The translations under genes and the position numbers were made by a program. This document shows positions 11,725-22,541 of a stretch of 64,000 nucleotides of DNA, piece by piece. Within the stretch, counting starts at the first letter, position 1; every line of letters starts with the position of its first letter. The notes below the pieces were generated by a model. It searched no databases. It saw nothing but the letters and a program-made list of their open reading frames with translations, and was not told the origin of the DNA. Origin of the DNA: Linepithema humile (Eukaryota > Arthropoda > Insecta > Hymenoptera > Formicidae); NCBI RefSeq assembly GCF_040581485.1, contig NC_090129.1:11853501-11917500 (forward strand), given 5' to 3'.

Positions 11725-13203
11725 GAGGGCGCGGATCAAAGAACTCGCTCTGCGCTCAAATCGTGTAAAAGTATTGTCTAAACGTCTCAGAGCATGACAA
11801 TTTTGAAAGTCGCAGAATTAATTTTTTTTTAATATAGACTTGTAGAGTACGACGAGACGAAACTTTTTTTTTTTGCTTTTTTTTGTTCGATGCTTATTTT
11901 TAATAATAAAAATAAAAAACTGAAAAATTTTTATCCCCAAATTCAATAAGATTTTAAGATATAAATCGTCGTAATTTGGCCAAATTTTATTGAAATCATT
12001 TCAAATTTGGTATACGCATGCAGTATAGTCTAGCGATGCCTACAAAATAATAAAGAAGCTGAAAATCGCCTATTGTTTAATAATAATTAATTGCAAATTG
12101 AGGCCAATCGGTAACCATGTTTTTTTAGTTTCGCCGACAAAAAGTATCGAGGGAACTTGAAATTTGGAACAACTTCCAGTGATACATTTGTTCCTCACCA
12201 CTGAAGGAAGATTTCTGGAAATTTTCAGATCGATTCATTGAAAATTTGCGGATATATGCATTTTATAAGAAAACATGCGACGCCAGCAATGATAGCTTCG
12301 TGAGCGCTGAGCACCATCAGGCAGCGTACTCGTCGTTCGGTTTTCCAGGACTCGATTTTATAATGATTTTTTACAACTTTAACTATTGTTATTTGTTAAA
12401 TTACTATCGTCCTAAAAACCGCGTCTCTGGAGTGTATGTGAAATATTTCGAAATAATAATAATAAAAGTATTTAATTAAGAAACCGTATAAATAATAGTT
12501 CATCATTTCGATATTTCGTGGGAAGTGAGCGATTGTTCAAATGTATAACCATTAAAAAATCATTATAAAATCGAGTCCTGGAAATCCGAACGGCGAGTAC
12601 GCTGCCTGATGGTGCTCAGCGCTCACAAAGCTATCATTGCCGGTGTCGCATGTTTTCTTATAAAATGCATATTTCCGCAAATTTTCAATGAATCAATCTG
12701 AAAATTTCCAGAAATCTTCCTTCAGTAGTGAGGAACAAATGTATCACTGGAAGTTGTTCCAAATTTTAAGTTCCCTCGATACTTTTTGTCGGCGAAACTA
12801 AAAAAACATGGTTACCGATTGGCCTCAATTTGCAATTAATTATTATTAAACAATAGGCGATTTTCAGCTTCTTTATTGTTTTGTAGGCATCGCTAGACTA
12901 TACTGCATGCGTATACCAAATTTCAAACAATTTCAATAAAGTTTGGCCAAATTACGACGATTTATATCTTAAAATCTTATTGAATTTAAGGATAAAAATT
13001 TTTCAGTTTTTTATTTTTATTATTAAAAATAAGCATCGAACAAAAAAACTGCAAATAGAAAAAAGTTCCGTCTCGTCGATCTCTACAAGCCTATATTTAA
13101 AAAAATTAATGTTGCGACTTTCAAAATTTTCATGCTCTGAGACATTTGGACAATACTTTTACAGGATTTCAAGCGCTAGGCGAATTCTTTGATTCGGGCC
13201 GTC
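11725..13203. mobile_element. 1.48-kb fold-back element with ~650-bp arms
   Basis: The left arm (11725 to about 12372) and right arm (about 12554-13203) are inverted copies with ~93-95% visual identity. Ends are GAGGGCGCGGATCAAAGAA and its mutated mirror TTCTTTGATTCGGGCCGTC. A candidate 4-bp duplication AATT flanks it (11721-11724, 13204-13207). The ~180-bp spacer has no gene. A fragment of the same family recurs at 21552-21690. The superfamily is not assignable without a transposase. Confidence 0.7.
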
Positions 13204-13207
13204 AATT

Positions 13208-14365
13208 CTATCTATCTGTTACGCTCGGTCGACCCGCTGAACTTATTTTTAGCCGAGCGCGCGTCACACAGGTACAGCGTTTCGTGTGTGCGTGAGATGT
13301 GCTTGGGCTCGAAATCCCGCTGATCTTATCCGCACGCGCTTATATTGTACTTTATTGAACTATTCTTTAATGTTTTTTTTATAAACTTCTTATATCAAAA
13401 AGTTTAATTTTTTGTGAAATCTTTACATATTCAGCAAGCACTAAAATACATATTGATGCGCGAAAGATGCCGAGATCATCTCTCTATTGCGCAATATATA
13501 ATTACCAGGAAAATATCAGAATAACAAAAGTCTTAATTTATTTTATCCATAAATTCGTAATACGTTCTTTAGCCTATTAAAAATCAAATATCAAATAACT
13601 TTGCTCCACAAGATATCAAAACTCGAATTAAGAGTATCATTTTTAAATCATTTTGTAAACAAATTTAAGATTGCTACTTTTACTTATACATTCGACAGCA
13701 AAATTAAAGTATCACTCATTCTGCTCTCTAAAAATAGGCAAATTTCGAATGAGTGTAACTTTGTCAAAAATGATCATAATGAAATATTCCATATTCAAAT
13801 TTTAAATTTGAAATCTTTACTTTTCAGATTGGTACTTTATTAAAGTTACTGATTTTTTACGAAACTATACGGATACAAATAAAGAATGCAAAATGCGTTA
13901 AATTTCAAAATTTTTGTATGAACTTTGCAAAGTTCCATGACATAAATTAAAAATCGCACACAAATGCGGTTTATAGCTTTTGAAAGTGTTAATATTGAAA
14001 CAAAAATGATTTTTTTTACTTTAACATTGAATAATTTGTTGAAAAAATTGCACAACGTTCAAACGAATAAATTAAAGGTAAAGATTTACGCTTTCAAATA
14101 CTGATCTTAAAAGTAAAGCTTTCAAGTTGTAAAATGCTTCTCAGAACATTTTATTATGCCTACTTTTGACGAAGTTATAAATTCTCTTGAAATTTGGAGG
14201 GCAGAACGGGTGATGCTTTAATTTTGCTGTTAAGTGTGTATACATCAACACATTATCATTGGATATATTTATATCATTTAAAGAAACATTTCTTATTTTT
14301 ATAAACACGATTTCAAAAATATGCAAAAGTATGCTTTTAAAAAATAACTTATAAACAAAACTTAC
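13208..14365. other. AT-rich intronic stretch, no gene seen
   Basis: This lies between the fold-back element and the first THAP exon. The open frames at 13601-13843, 13846-14055 and 14141-14380 have low-complexity Lys/Phe/Ile compositions and no recognisable motif, and the last is mostly intron beyond the 14366 splice site. The GC-richer start (13208-13330) has no evident function. Confidence 0.5.
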
Positions 14366-14972
14366 CACTGTTGCGTCCATAATTTTTGTCTTGTATCTTG
14401 CTTTGATGGAAATCTAAATAAATGTGAACCTGTAGTATATCGTCCGTTACGACAGTTTTTATAAGCACATTTATCATAAATTGTTTCCATTGTCCACTGA
14501 TTATTTATTATACTTTATTTAATAAATGTTAAATATGTTTCATAAACTTTTTAAATATAAAACTAAAAAACTATATAAATTAAAGGATAAAGTTCCGATT
14601 AGCGGAACCCTCCGATTTTTTTGAAACTACACTATTTTTTGTATTTTTGCACGTTGATTACGAATATGATAATGAAAATCGCCGACAAGGTCATTTTCAA
14701 GGTCAAAACATTAAAAAACTGAAAAAATATCACTTTTTTAACATTATTTCAATAAATATTGACGTAACAAACAAATGTTTCAAATAAAAGTTGTAGTTCT
14801 TGTAAAAATACATTATTTATGTTCTATGCATTTTTTGTGTAAAACTGATAATTTTCGAGAAAATTGACGTTAAAGATTAAAAACTTTGGTAAACAGGTAG
14901 GCCTTAGCTTGCATGCGCATGCCGTTCAAGAATGTAGCGGCGTGTGTGCGTATACAATTTATGTATATTTAT

Positions 14973-15300
14973 TAAATCTTTGCCTTGCTAAAAATCTAAT
15001 GAGTCTACAATATACTAGAAATACTAGATACTGAAAAGATTAGCAAGATCCCAACGCAAGGTGTGTGCGCGCAGAAAGTTTATATGAATTAAATCTTTGC
15101 CTTACTAAAAGTATGATGAGTCTACTATATACTAAAAATTTTAAATACAGGAAAGATTAGCAAGACCCCAACGCAAGGTGTGTGCGCGCAGAAAGTTTAT
15201 ATGAATTAAATCTTCGCCTTACTAAAAGTATGAGTCTACAATATACTAAAAATATTAGATACTGAAAAGATTAGCAAGACCCCTACGCAAGGTGAAGAGC
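14973..15300 (+). repeat. 117-bp tandem repeat, 2.8 copies
   Basis: Units start with TAAATCTT(T/C)GCCTT at 14973, 15090 and 15207. Each contains GAGTCTAC(A/T)ATATACTA, AAAGATTAGCAAGA(C/T)CCC, and (in the first two) GTGTGTGCGCGCAGAAAG. The last is cut short at CGCAAGGTGAAGAGC. Confidence 0.85.
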
Positions 15301-15354
15301 ATATTGTGTTTGAAAGTTATTTTAAAATTTTATAATAGTGAATAGCCATGTAAT

Positions 15355-15475
15355 AGGCGGGGGGAGGGGCAGAGCCCCTCCCCCTGCACCCTCCTCCCCG
15401 CCAGCGCCTTCTGCTCCCTCGGGGGGGCTTCGCCCCCCCTAACCCTCCTTTTTTCGTCCCCCCGAACCCCCCCTA
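15355..15475. repeat. GC-rich hairpin cluster inside an AT-rich element
   Basis: About 120 bp are >75% GC with two self-complementary segments: GGGGAGGGGCAGAGCCCCTCCCC and GGGGGGGCTTCGCCCCCCC. This composition is unlike every neighbour, and the segment sits at the loop of the fold-back element. It is possibly captured foreign sequence or a structural core; its origin is unknown. Confidence 0.7.
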
Positions 15476-16488
15476 CCTGTTTACCAAAGTTTTTAATCTT
15501 TAACGTCAATTTTCTCGAAATTTATCAGTTTTACACAAAAAATGCATAGGACATAAATGATGTATTTTTACAAAAACTACAACTTTTATTTGAAACATTT
15601 TTTTGTTACATCAATATCTCTCGAAATAGTCTCAAAAAAGTGATATTTTTTTCACTTTTTCTCACCTTGTTTTGACCTTGAAAATGACCTCGTCGGCAAT
15701 TTTCATTATCATATTCGTAATCAGCGCGCCAAACTACATAAAATAGTGGAGTTTCAAAAAAATCGGAGGGTTCCGCTAATCGGAACTCCACCCAAATTAA
15801 ATAACAATTAAACAGAAATAAAAAAAAATATAAAAACGATATTTTATAAAACGATAATATTGCAAAATGAGAAATGTGAAACGAAGCTGCACGGTAATAC
15901 ACAGACTTTCCGTTGCACACTTACTATGAGCGTAGCGTATTTATCTCAATTTTTACCGAGATGCTCGCTGTTTACTTGTTTTGCTAGGACAGTGCTCGGA
16001 ATTTGTTGAACATTTCAGCCGATTTCCGCGGTATACCCCTTTTTTGTCTCCATACCGCGCTTGCTGCAGCCGCTAGGGTCAACGCCGCCGAGCGTTAGGA
16101 GCGGCACTATTTAATTATGAGTGGATTCTTCTCCCTATTTATTAAAATTTTAACAAATTTATTAAAATTTATTAAAAATAAATTTATTATTAAATTTATT
16201 AAGTGAAAATATTTCAATAGATTTCCACGTCACCCATGAGGTACTAATGCTGACGCGTTTTTTTAAAAGTGGTTTTTCCAGTAGATCCGCTCCACTGAAG
16301 ATAAAAATGCGTCAGCATTAGTATCTCATGGATGATGTGGAAATCTATTGAAATATTTTTACTTAATAAATTTAATAATAAATTTATTTTTAATAAATTT
16401 TAATAAATTTTTTAAAATTTTAATAAATAGGGAGAAGAATCCACTCATAATTAAATAGTGCCGCTCCTAACGCTCGGCGGCGTTGATC

Positions 16489-17395
16489 CACTGATCTCTA
16501 TATTACACTGGATGGCGTATGCTGTACAAAATGTGTGTTACGATTTGAAGACCCGGCAGCCATATTTGATACAGTAAAATATGCATCTTTCGGCGGTAAA
16601 ATTCAAATGACGGTAATAATATAAACAACGATTAAAAAAATATTTTTATTGTTCACAAGTAGAAAAGGTAGTAGTATGAGTAAATGTGCATAAATATAAA
16701 ATAATATTAAAAAATATAATAATTCTAAATGAACAATATATAGGAAAATATGTTAAAAATATGTTTTGTAGAAAAAAATTAAAAGTCGATGATTTTTTTC
16801 AAAATTTTTATTTTCAAACTTTTTGCAATAAACGCAAACTGATTTGTATTCTCCAAATAATGTTGGAATACTACCAATGCGTAAACATTTCTTATTTGTT
16901 CCTTCTTAAAAACATTTTTTTTCAAAGTGGTCTGAACATAATAAAGAATGATTCTTTGGTACAAACTTTGATCCGAGATTCATGTTCTGCAACCATAACT
17001 GCAATATTTCCTTATCTTTCAGAGGAAACCTTCACAAAAAATATTCCACAATATTAATTTTGAAAAAGATATGACATTAAATGCAATAAAAAATTTACAT
17101 AACCTGTAAGGCATAAATATGTGGATATGTAACTTATATACTTACTTATGATGTGTTCTACCCTCGATCCCTTGTTTTGAACCACAATATGTACACGATG
17201 ATACCATTTTTGTAGCATGAGTAAAAATTTTGTTCAACTAACTCGATACGACGTACATACGACAGTTGGAATCTCAACCTCAACTGACCTCAACAGTGGA
17301 CGCTACCATATTTGCATATTTTACTTTATCAAAGATGGCTACCGTAACAAGCTGTCCTATTCGATACGCCATCCAGTGTAATATAGAGATCAGTG
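16489..17395 (-). mobile_element. 907-bp P-like element carrying only a THAP domain
   Basis: The terminal inverted repeats (about 32 bp, CACTGATCTCTATATTACAC...GTGTAATATAGAGATCAGTG) are flanked by the 8-bp duplication CGTTGATC (16481-16488 and 17396-17403). An 8-bp duplication fits P or hAT elements, and the THAP-coding exons inside favour the P superfamily. There is no catalytic domain, so it must be mobilised in trans if at all. Confidence 0.75.
16779..17207 (-). pseudogene. THAP-domain-only reading frame, two exons
   Basis: Exon 1 (17207-17146) reads MVSSCTYCGSKQGIEGRTHH and ends at GTAAGT. Exon 2 (17029-16779, after TTGTGAAG) reads KFPLKDKEILQLWLQN, then NHSLLCSDHFEKKCF and RIGSIPTLFGEY. 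Together they supply all THAP signature residues: C-x2-C, the central W, C-x2-H and a P near the end. One in-frame TAA follows KKCF. THAP domains bind the element's own ends in the P system. A THAP-only product could act as a repressor, but the stop codon argues against current function. Confidence 0.7.
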
Positions 17396-17555
17396 CGTTG
17401 ATCCCAGCGGCTGCAGCGAGCGCGGTGTGGAGAAGAAAGAAGGTGTATACCGCGGAAATCGGCAGAAATGTTCAACAAATTCCGAGAACTGTGCTAGGAG
17501 ATTGTTTTATAAAACTATAATCTCTCTCAGGACTGTCGATGATATATATATACTG

Positions 17556-18645
17556 TGAGTCACAAAATTATTCGCTCAGTCGAGAATGCAACAAAGATGA
17601 ATGAAATAATGAGACAACAAAGGACTTTTTGAAATTTTTTAATTTGGAAATACATAATTTACAGTTCAATATAACAGAATTGTAAAAAAATTTGGAACAT
17701 TGTGGTTTATAATTACAGAAAAACAGGTTATAACAATTCTTTACACGTTTCCACGTCACAAAATTATTCGCTTATTTTGTAGAAATTATTATTTTAATAA
17801 AATTTATACTTAGTGAGATACCCTTTTTGTTTTATAGCTTCGGCAAGTCTTTTTGGCATCGATCCTACTATTTTTTTCAAATAATTGCTGTCTATTTTTT
17901 GCCATTCCTTTTGTAATCTATTTTGCAACTCAGTTTTGCTTGTAATAGAATGTTTGCGAATTTTTTCCGTAATACTCTTCGAACTGTTTCGTGGGAAACT
18001 TCTTTTTCAGAGAAATTTTGAAGAAGTGAGTTTATTCGGGGAGCACTTATCTTCGGATTTTCTTTAACTTTTCTAACTACAAACGCTCTTCTGAAGAATT
18101 TAATAATTTCTTTCTACCACGGCCTGTTTTATTTTCTATTTGTCCTTCTTCTTCGTATTGTTTAATAACGTATCGCGCCGTCAAATAACTTTTACAAACA
18201 ATACTTCCAATTTCTCTTAAAGATTTACTATTTTTTCAATAAAAAATAATTAATTTCCTAACTTCAAGATTTGTTTCTTTGCTTTTTCTGCCCATGATAA
18301 TGAATTATTGAAACGAGAAGTTAAAAATTGAAATCGATGCTTACTGAATGCTTTTCTATGCTATACTGACTATCTTAAGCAACAATCAGAAACAAATACC
18401 CATCGAAGTTAGTAAACTGCATTTGTTTTAGTCGGTTCATAGCGTGAGCGAATAATTTTGTGACGTGAAATCGTGTAAAGAATTGTTATGACCTGCTTTT
18501 CTGTAATTATAAACCACAATGTTTCAAATTTTTTTTACGATTCTGTTATATTGAACTGTAAATTATGAATTTCCAAATTAAAAAATTTCAAAAAGTCCTT
18601 TGTTGTCTCATTATTTCATTCATTTTTGTTGCATATTTTTATTTA
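17556..18645 (-). mobile_element. Internally deleted Tc1-like element with IR/DR ends
   Basis: TCACAAAATTATTCGCT occurs at 17560 and 17756 on the left and inverted at ~18455 on the right. Both ends share ~180-bp inverted repeats (17580-17750 and 18466-18640). Paired outer and inner repeats are the IR/DR arrangement known in Tc1 relatives. The outer right repeat is missing. Confidence 0.65.
17795..18295 (-). pseudogene. Tc1-type transposase lacking the DDE core
   Basis: The start is ATG at 18295 (MGRKSKETNLEVRKLII), followed by the helix-turn-helix LREIGSIVCKSYLTARYVIKQY and GRGRKKLL. The frame breaks near the SSEERL/VRKVKENPKIS boundary, and RINSLLQNFSEKEVSHETVRRVL then completes the second helix-turn-helix. 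It jumps directly to the C-terminal tail EWQKIDSNYLKKIVGSMPKRLAEAIKQKGYLTKYKFY, so the catalytic DDE domain is deleted. It is a dead, non-autonomous copy. Confidence 0.75.
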
Positions 18646-19202
18646 TCAATCTTTTATAAATAACATTTTTTAAATAATTTTTGACAATATCTGATTTATA
18701 AAGGATTGGTAAATACACAATTTTTAAAAAGAGCAATTTTTAGGGTAGTCATATTTTAAAAAATAAACAAGTATTCGATCCGACCAATATAATTTCAAGT
18801 TTTATGACACGGTTTTTTTCAATTGATATACAATATTTGTTTTAGAAAAAATTAAAGTCTTCCAGAACAAGCACACAAAATTTTGTGTATGTGTAGTGTT
18901 AAGAATATAGAATTAGATTTTAAAACTTAATTGTTAAATGAAACTTTGTGCGGTGCACACTTGCTTGCGGTGGTTCATGACTATAGTCCTCTCAAATTAT
19001 AAATAAAAAGATTATTTTTACTGTCTAGCTTGCATTCGTGTTTAATATGTATTTTTACATCTATTATAGTTTACGTGTAAACGCCCAACCCTGGCTTTTA
19101 ATATTCAAAATAAGTTATTGGTCATTACTGTATGAAATATCTATAAGAGTTTATCATCTTTTTAAATATTGATAAAAATGCAATACTTTATTTACACACG
19201 CG

Positions 19203-19260
<58 letters not shown>

Positions 19261-20997
19261 TATAAAAGTAATTTATTAAAATAATTTAAATGTACATTTT
19301 CAAATTACACAGGTTATTGAAAATAACTGATCTTTTGCTAAATAAACTGTAAATGCGAAAATAAATGCTACAATACATGTATTTACAATACGTGTGTATT
19401 TATATTTCGAATCTGATTGATATACATAATCATGTTTTACAAGTATGCATTACCGACACTTTGTAGATATAGCACATATCGGAACTAAAAAGTCGTGGAC
19501 ATAGCACGGAAGAGACCCAAAAGATCGTGGACATTACCTACGGGATTCGTGGACATTGGCTACGTAGTTCAATGTGCACGTTTTGTGCATAAAGAGGCGC
19601 TAGCCCACAGAAACACGTAAAATGCGGGCATGTCCACTCTCAGTCTTCTCTCTGCTAATACAACCAGAGAGAAGACTGAGAGTGGACATGCCCGCATTTT
19701 ACGTGTTTCTGTGGGCTAGCGCCTCTTTATGCACAAAACGTGCACATTGAACTACGTAGCCAATGTCCACGAATCCCGTAGGTAATGTCCACGATCTTTT
19801 GGGTCTCTTCCGTGCTATGTCCACGACTTTTTAGTTCCGATATGTGCTATATCTACAAAGTGTCGGTAATGCATACTTGTAAAACATGATTATGTATATC
19901 AATCAGATTCGAAATATAAATACACACGTATTGTAAATACATGTATTGTAGCATTTATTTTCGCATTTACAGTTTATTTAGCAAAAGATCAGTTATTTTC
20001 AATAACCTGTGTAATTTGAAAATGTACATTTAAATTATTTTAATAAATTACTTTTATAATTTTGTGTGTGTGTGTGTGTGCGTGCGCGTGTGTAAATAAA
20101 ATGTTGCATTTTTGTCAATATTTAAAAAGATGATAAACTCTTATAGATATTTCATACAGTAATGACCAATAACTTATTTTGAATAGTAAAAGCCAGGGTT
20201 GGGCGTTTACACGTAAACTATAATAGATGCAAAAATACTCGCATATTAAACACGAATGCAAGCTGAACAGAAAATACAATCTTTTCATCTATAATTTGGG
20301 AGGACTATAGTCATGAACCGTCGCAAGCAAGTGTGCAAATTGTGCACCGCACAAAGTTTCATTTAACAATTAAGTTTTAAAATTTAATTCTATATTCTTA
20401 ACACTACACATACACAAAATTTTGTGTGCTTGTTCTGGAAGACTTTAATTTCTTCTAAAACAAATATTGTATATCAATTGAAAAGAACCGTGTCATAAAA
20501 CTTGAAACTATATTGGTCGGATCAAATACTTGTTTATTTTTTAAAATATGACTACCCTAAAAATTGTTTTTTTTTTAAATTGTGTATTTACCAATCGTTT
20601 ATAAATCAAAAATTATTTTAAGAATATCTTATTTATAAAAGATTGGTAAATAAAAATATGCAACAAAAATGAATGAAATAATGAGACAACAAAGGACTTT
20701 TTAAAATTTTTTAATTTGGAAATACATAATTTACAATTCAATATAACAGAATCGTAAAAAAAATTTGAAACATTGTGGTTTATAATTACAGAAAAACAGG
20801 TTATAACAATTCTTTGCACGTTTTCACGTCACAAAATTATTCGCTCACGCTACGAACCGACTAAAACAAATGCAGTCTACAAACTTCGATGGGTATTTGT
20901 TTCTGATTGTTGCTTAAGATAGTCAGTATAACATAGAAAAGCATTCAGTAAGCATCGATTTCCATTTATAACTTCTCGTTTCAATAATTCATTATCG

Positions 20998-21545
20998 TGG
21001 GCAGAAAAAGCAAAGAAACAAATCTAGAAGTTAGGAAATTAATTATTTTTTATTGGAAAAATGGTAAATCTTTAAGAGAAATTGGAAGTATTGTTTGCAA
21101 AAGTTATTCGACGGTGCGATCAGGGCCGCGTTTGTAAAATTTGTGCCCAGGGGCTTGTGATCTTCGAGCGCCTCGATCTAGCCTCCCTCTCCCAATGAGT
21201 AAACAGTAAATAATTAACATTTTAAATATTAATATAACTCTACCAAAACACACTTAAGAAGATAATTAAAAATGGAACATTTTTTTATGAATATATAGAA
21301 GCTGCGGCGCCCCTGACGCTTCGGCGCCCAGGGGCTCAAGCTCCAAAAGCCCATAGGTAAACGCGCTACTAAGTGCGATACGTTATTAAACGATACGAAG
21401 AAAGACGAATAGAAAATAAAACAGGTTATGGTAGAAAGAAATTATTAAATTCCTCAGAAGTGCGTTTGTAGTTAGGAAAGTTAAAGAAAATCCGAAAATA
21501 AGTGCTCCGCGAATAAACTCACTTCTTCAAAATTTCTCTGAAAAA
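20998..21545 (+). pseudogene. Tc1-type transposase fragment (right palindrome arm)
   Basis: It is the mirror copy of the minus-strand fragment at 17795-18295. From 21000 the frame reads GRKSKETN, then EVRKLIIFYWKNGKSLREIGSIVCKSYSTVR, is broken by the MITE at 21121-21371, and resumes with YVIKRYEERRIENKTGYGRKKLL and HETV-less tail SAPRINSLLQNFSEKE to 21545. The expected ATG has become GTG (20998). It ends abruptly at a junction with a fragment of the 11725-type element. Confidence 0.65.
21121..21371. mobile_element. 251-bp hAT-like MITE
   Basis: It starts CAGGGCCGCGTTTG and ends GTAAACGCGCTACTAA, imperfect inverted ends with inner CCCAGGGGCTTG/CAAGC-type symmetry. It is flanked by near-identical 8-bp sequences GGTGCGAT (21113-21120) and AGTGCGAT (21372-21379), and removing it restores the Tc1 frame. 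CAGGG ends with an 8-bp duplication are typical of hAT. Confidence 0.65.
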
Positions 21546-21551
21546 GAAGAA

Positions 21552-21690
21552 TTCCCTGTGTGTTACAATGAATCAATTTAAAAATTTCCAGAAATCTTCC
21601 TTTAGTAGTGAGGAACAAATGTCTCACTGGAAGTTGTTTCAAATTTCAAGTTCCCTCGATACTTTTTGTCGGCAAAACTAAAAAAACGTG
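21552..21690. repeat. Fragment of the 11725-13203 fold-back family
   Basis: CAATGAATCAATTTAAAAATTTCCAGAAATC through CTTTTTGTCGGCAAAACTAAAAAAACG repeats 12688-12810 almost exactly. It is cut at 21690, where the next element begins. Confidence 0.75.
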
Positions 21691-22541
21691 CCCAGTGAGA
21701 AATGAAGTGTCGATCCGACATCAAATCGACGTCGATATGCGGGTTCGAAATGGGATCGAAGTTGACATCGACATCGATCTGTTTTTGTCTTTCATTTCGA
21801 TGTTTTATCGACTGCGTAATCGACGTCTAGTCGATGTTGATTTCTATTGAGCAGATAAATATTACGGGAAATAATTAAATTTAATATATATATATAGTTA
21901 GACAGAATCAATATTTATTTTAGACAATAAAAACAATTGCTTTAATCATTAAAATATAATAAACTAGTCTATATAATAATACTTAAAAATTGGCTAAAAT
22001 TTTGTATTCCGTTATTTTAATCATCGTTTTAGAAAATAAGTCATAGTTTATATATTAGTAAATAATGAATTGATTCTAACAAAAAAAAATTATTTTTTTT
22101 TTCAAAGATAGTTTCTCTAAATCAAAAGTTCCTTTTTCCTACAAAACAACATCGCTCAATAAAAAATGTACATTTCTCCAAAAATTAGAAAAACTTTTGA
22201 CTTTAAAAAATTTCAATAAAACAAAACTTGCAAAATTTTTACTCTGTTATTAAAAAATAAACGTATTTGAATATTACAGCGCTTTTCAATGAAAAATTAA
22301 TATAATAACATATCTCCATTTAGAGTAAACCAATCTTTCGAAAAAATTAATGACTTATAAAATTATAGCTAAGGTCTTCACTTCATAAAAGCTTCTTTTG
22401 CCAAATGCGCATCATTGGCGACTCTCATGCAAATTATAAATATTTCAGCACCAAAGTGTTCCAAATTGTTGACTTTTGTGTTTTGTGTCTAATGAAAAAG
22501 TAGTACGCACAAGAGCCGCAATTTTTGTTAGATATATAAGT
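21691..22541 (+). other. Possible 5' terminus of the outermost CACTA-like element (TE-A), otherwise AT-rich
   Basis: CCCAGTGAG at 21691 marks a sharp junction. The next ~160 bp are packed with ATCGAC/TCGATG motifs on both strands, as in the subterminal regions of TE-B and TE-C. No matching GGG end was found 3' of 57267, so the border is a hypothesis. Between about 21860 and 22541 the DNA is AT-rich and no gene is evident. Confidence 0.35.

Larger units (their letters stand above)
10229..14490 (-). pseudogene. Second THAP/P-element-type transposase gene, split by a fold-back element
   Basis: Exon 1 (14490-14366) encodes METIYDKCAYKNC then HLFRFPSKQD...KLW and ends at a GTAAG donor: the CxnC and FP parts of a THAP domain. 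Exon 2 starts near 11617 after TATTTTAG and supplies RRAGLCADHF and the KRDAVPIRF end of the domain. A 1-nt loss follows ADH, so the downstream frame is shifted. The coding stretch then gives EKTLLK, ALRRLQKAGCNFPAEQTIRRW, PGFCDVL, KWDEMYIKSYEEYS, IEGLVDLGPLGRK and TCDQG, matching the helix-turn and catalytic regions of P transposases. It continues through FDFPHLVKRL to about 10230, where the SINE truncates it. The element at 11725-13203 lies in the intron between the THAP exons. A stop just after the P-P half (near 10900) and frameshifts mark it as dead. Confidence 0.75.
14591..15787. mobile_element. 1.2-kb fold-back element with GC-rich centre
   Basis: AGTTCCGATTAGCGGAACCC at 14591 is mirrored by GGGTTCCGCTAATCGGAACT ending at 15787. 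The mirrored arms are ~300 bp (14591-14900 and 15480-15787). The centre contains three ~117-bp tandem units and a GC-rich hairpin cluster. No target duplication or transposase was found. Confidence 0.7.
15984..17497. mobile_element. Fold-back element interrupted by a P-like insertion
   Basis: Once 16489-17403 is removed, the sequence is one long hairpin. CTAGGACAGTGCTCGGAATTTG...GCCGAGCG...GGATTCTTCTCC (left) is mirrored by GGAGAAGAATCC...CGCTCGGC...CAAATTCCGAGAACTGTGCTAG (right), with ~280-bp arms and a loop near 16280. The inner part (16100-16485) is the best-matched region. No coding sequence belongs to it. Confidence 0.65.
17995..21545. repeat. 3.5-kb imperfect palindrome centred at ~19660
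   Basis: Position x on the left corresponds to about 39319-x on the right. The centre CAGTCTTCTCTCTG/CTAATACAAC/CAGAGAGAAGACTG (19641-19678) is a 10-nt loop. Each ~1.65-kb arm contains, from the centre outward, the GTGGACAT-rich unit (19466-19853), the repeat shared with 9278-9783, a (CA)n tract (19200-19257 on the left, shorter on the right), and a Tc1 transposase fragment. The right arm also holds a hAT MITE. It may be an inverted duplication or a composite fold-back element; assembly error cannot be excluded. Confidence 0.8.

Noticed and set aside
13601..14380. Lys/Phe-rich frames in the intron
   Set aside because: Low-complexity AT-driven frames; the only supported coding part is the THAP exon at 14366-14490.
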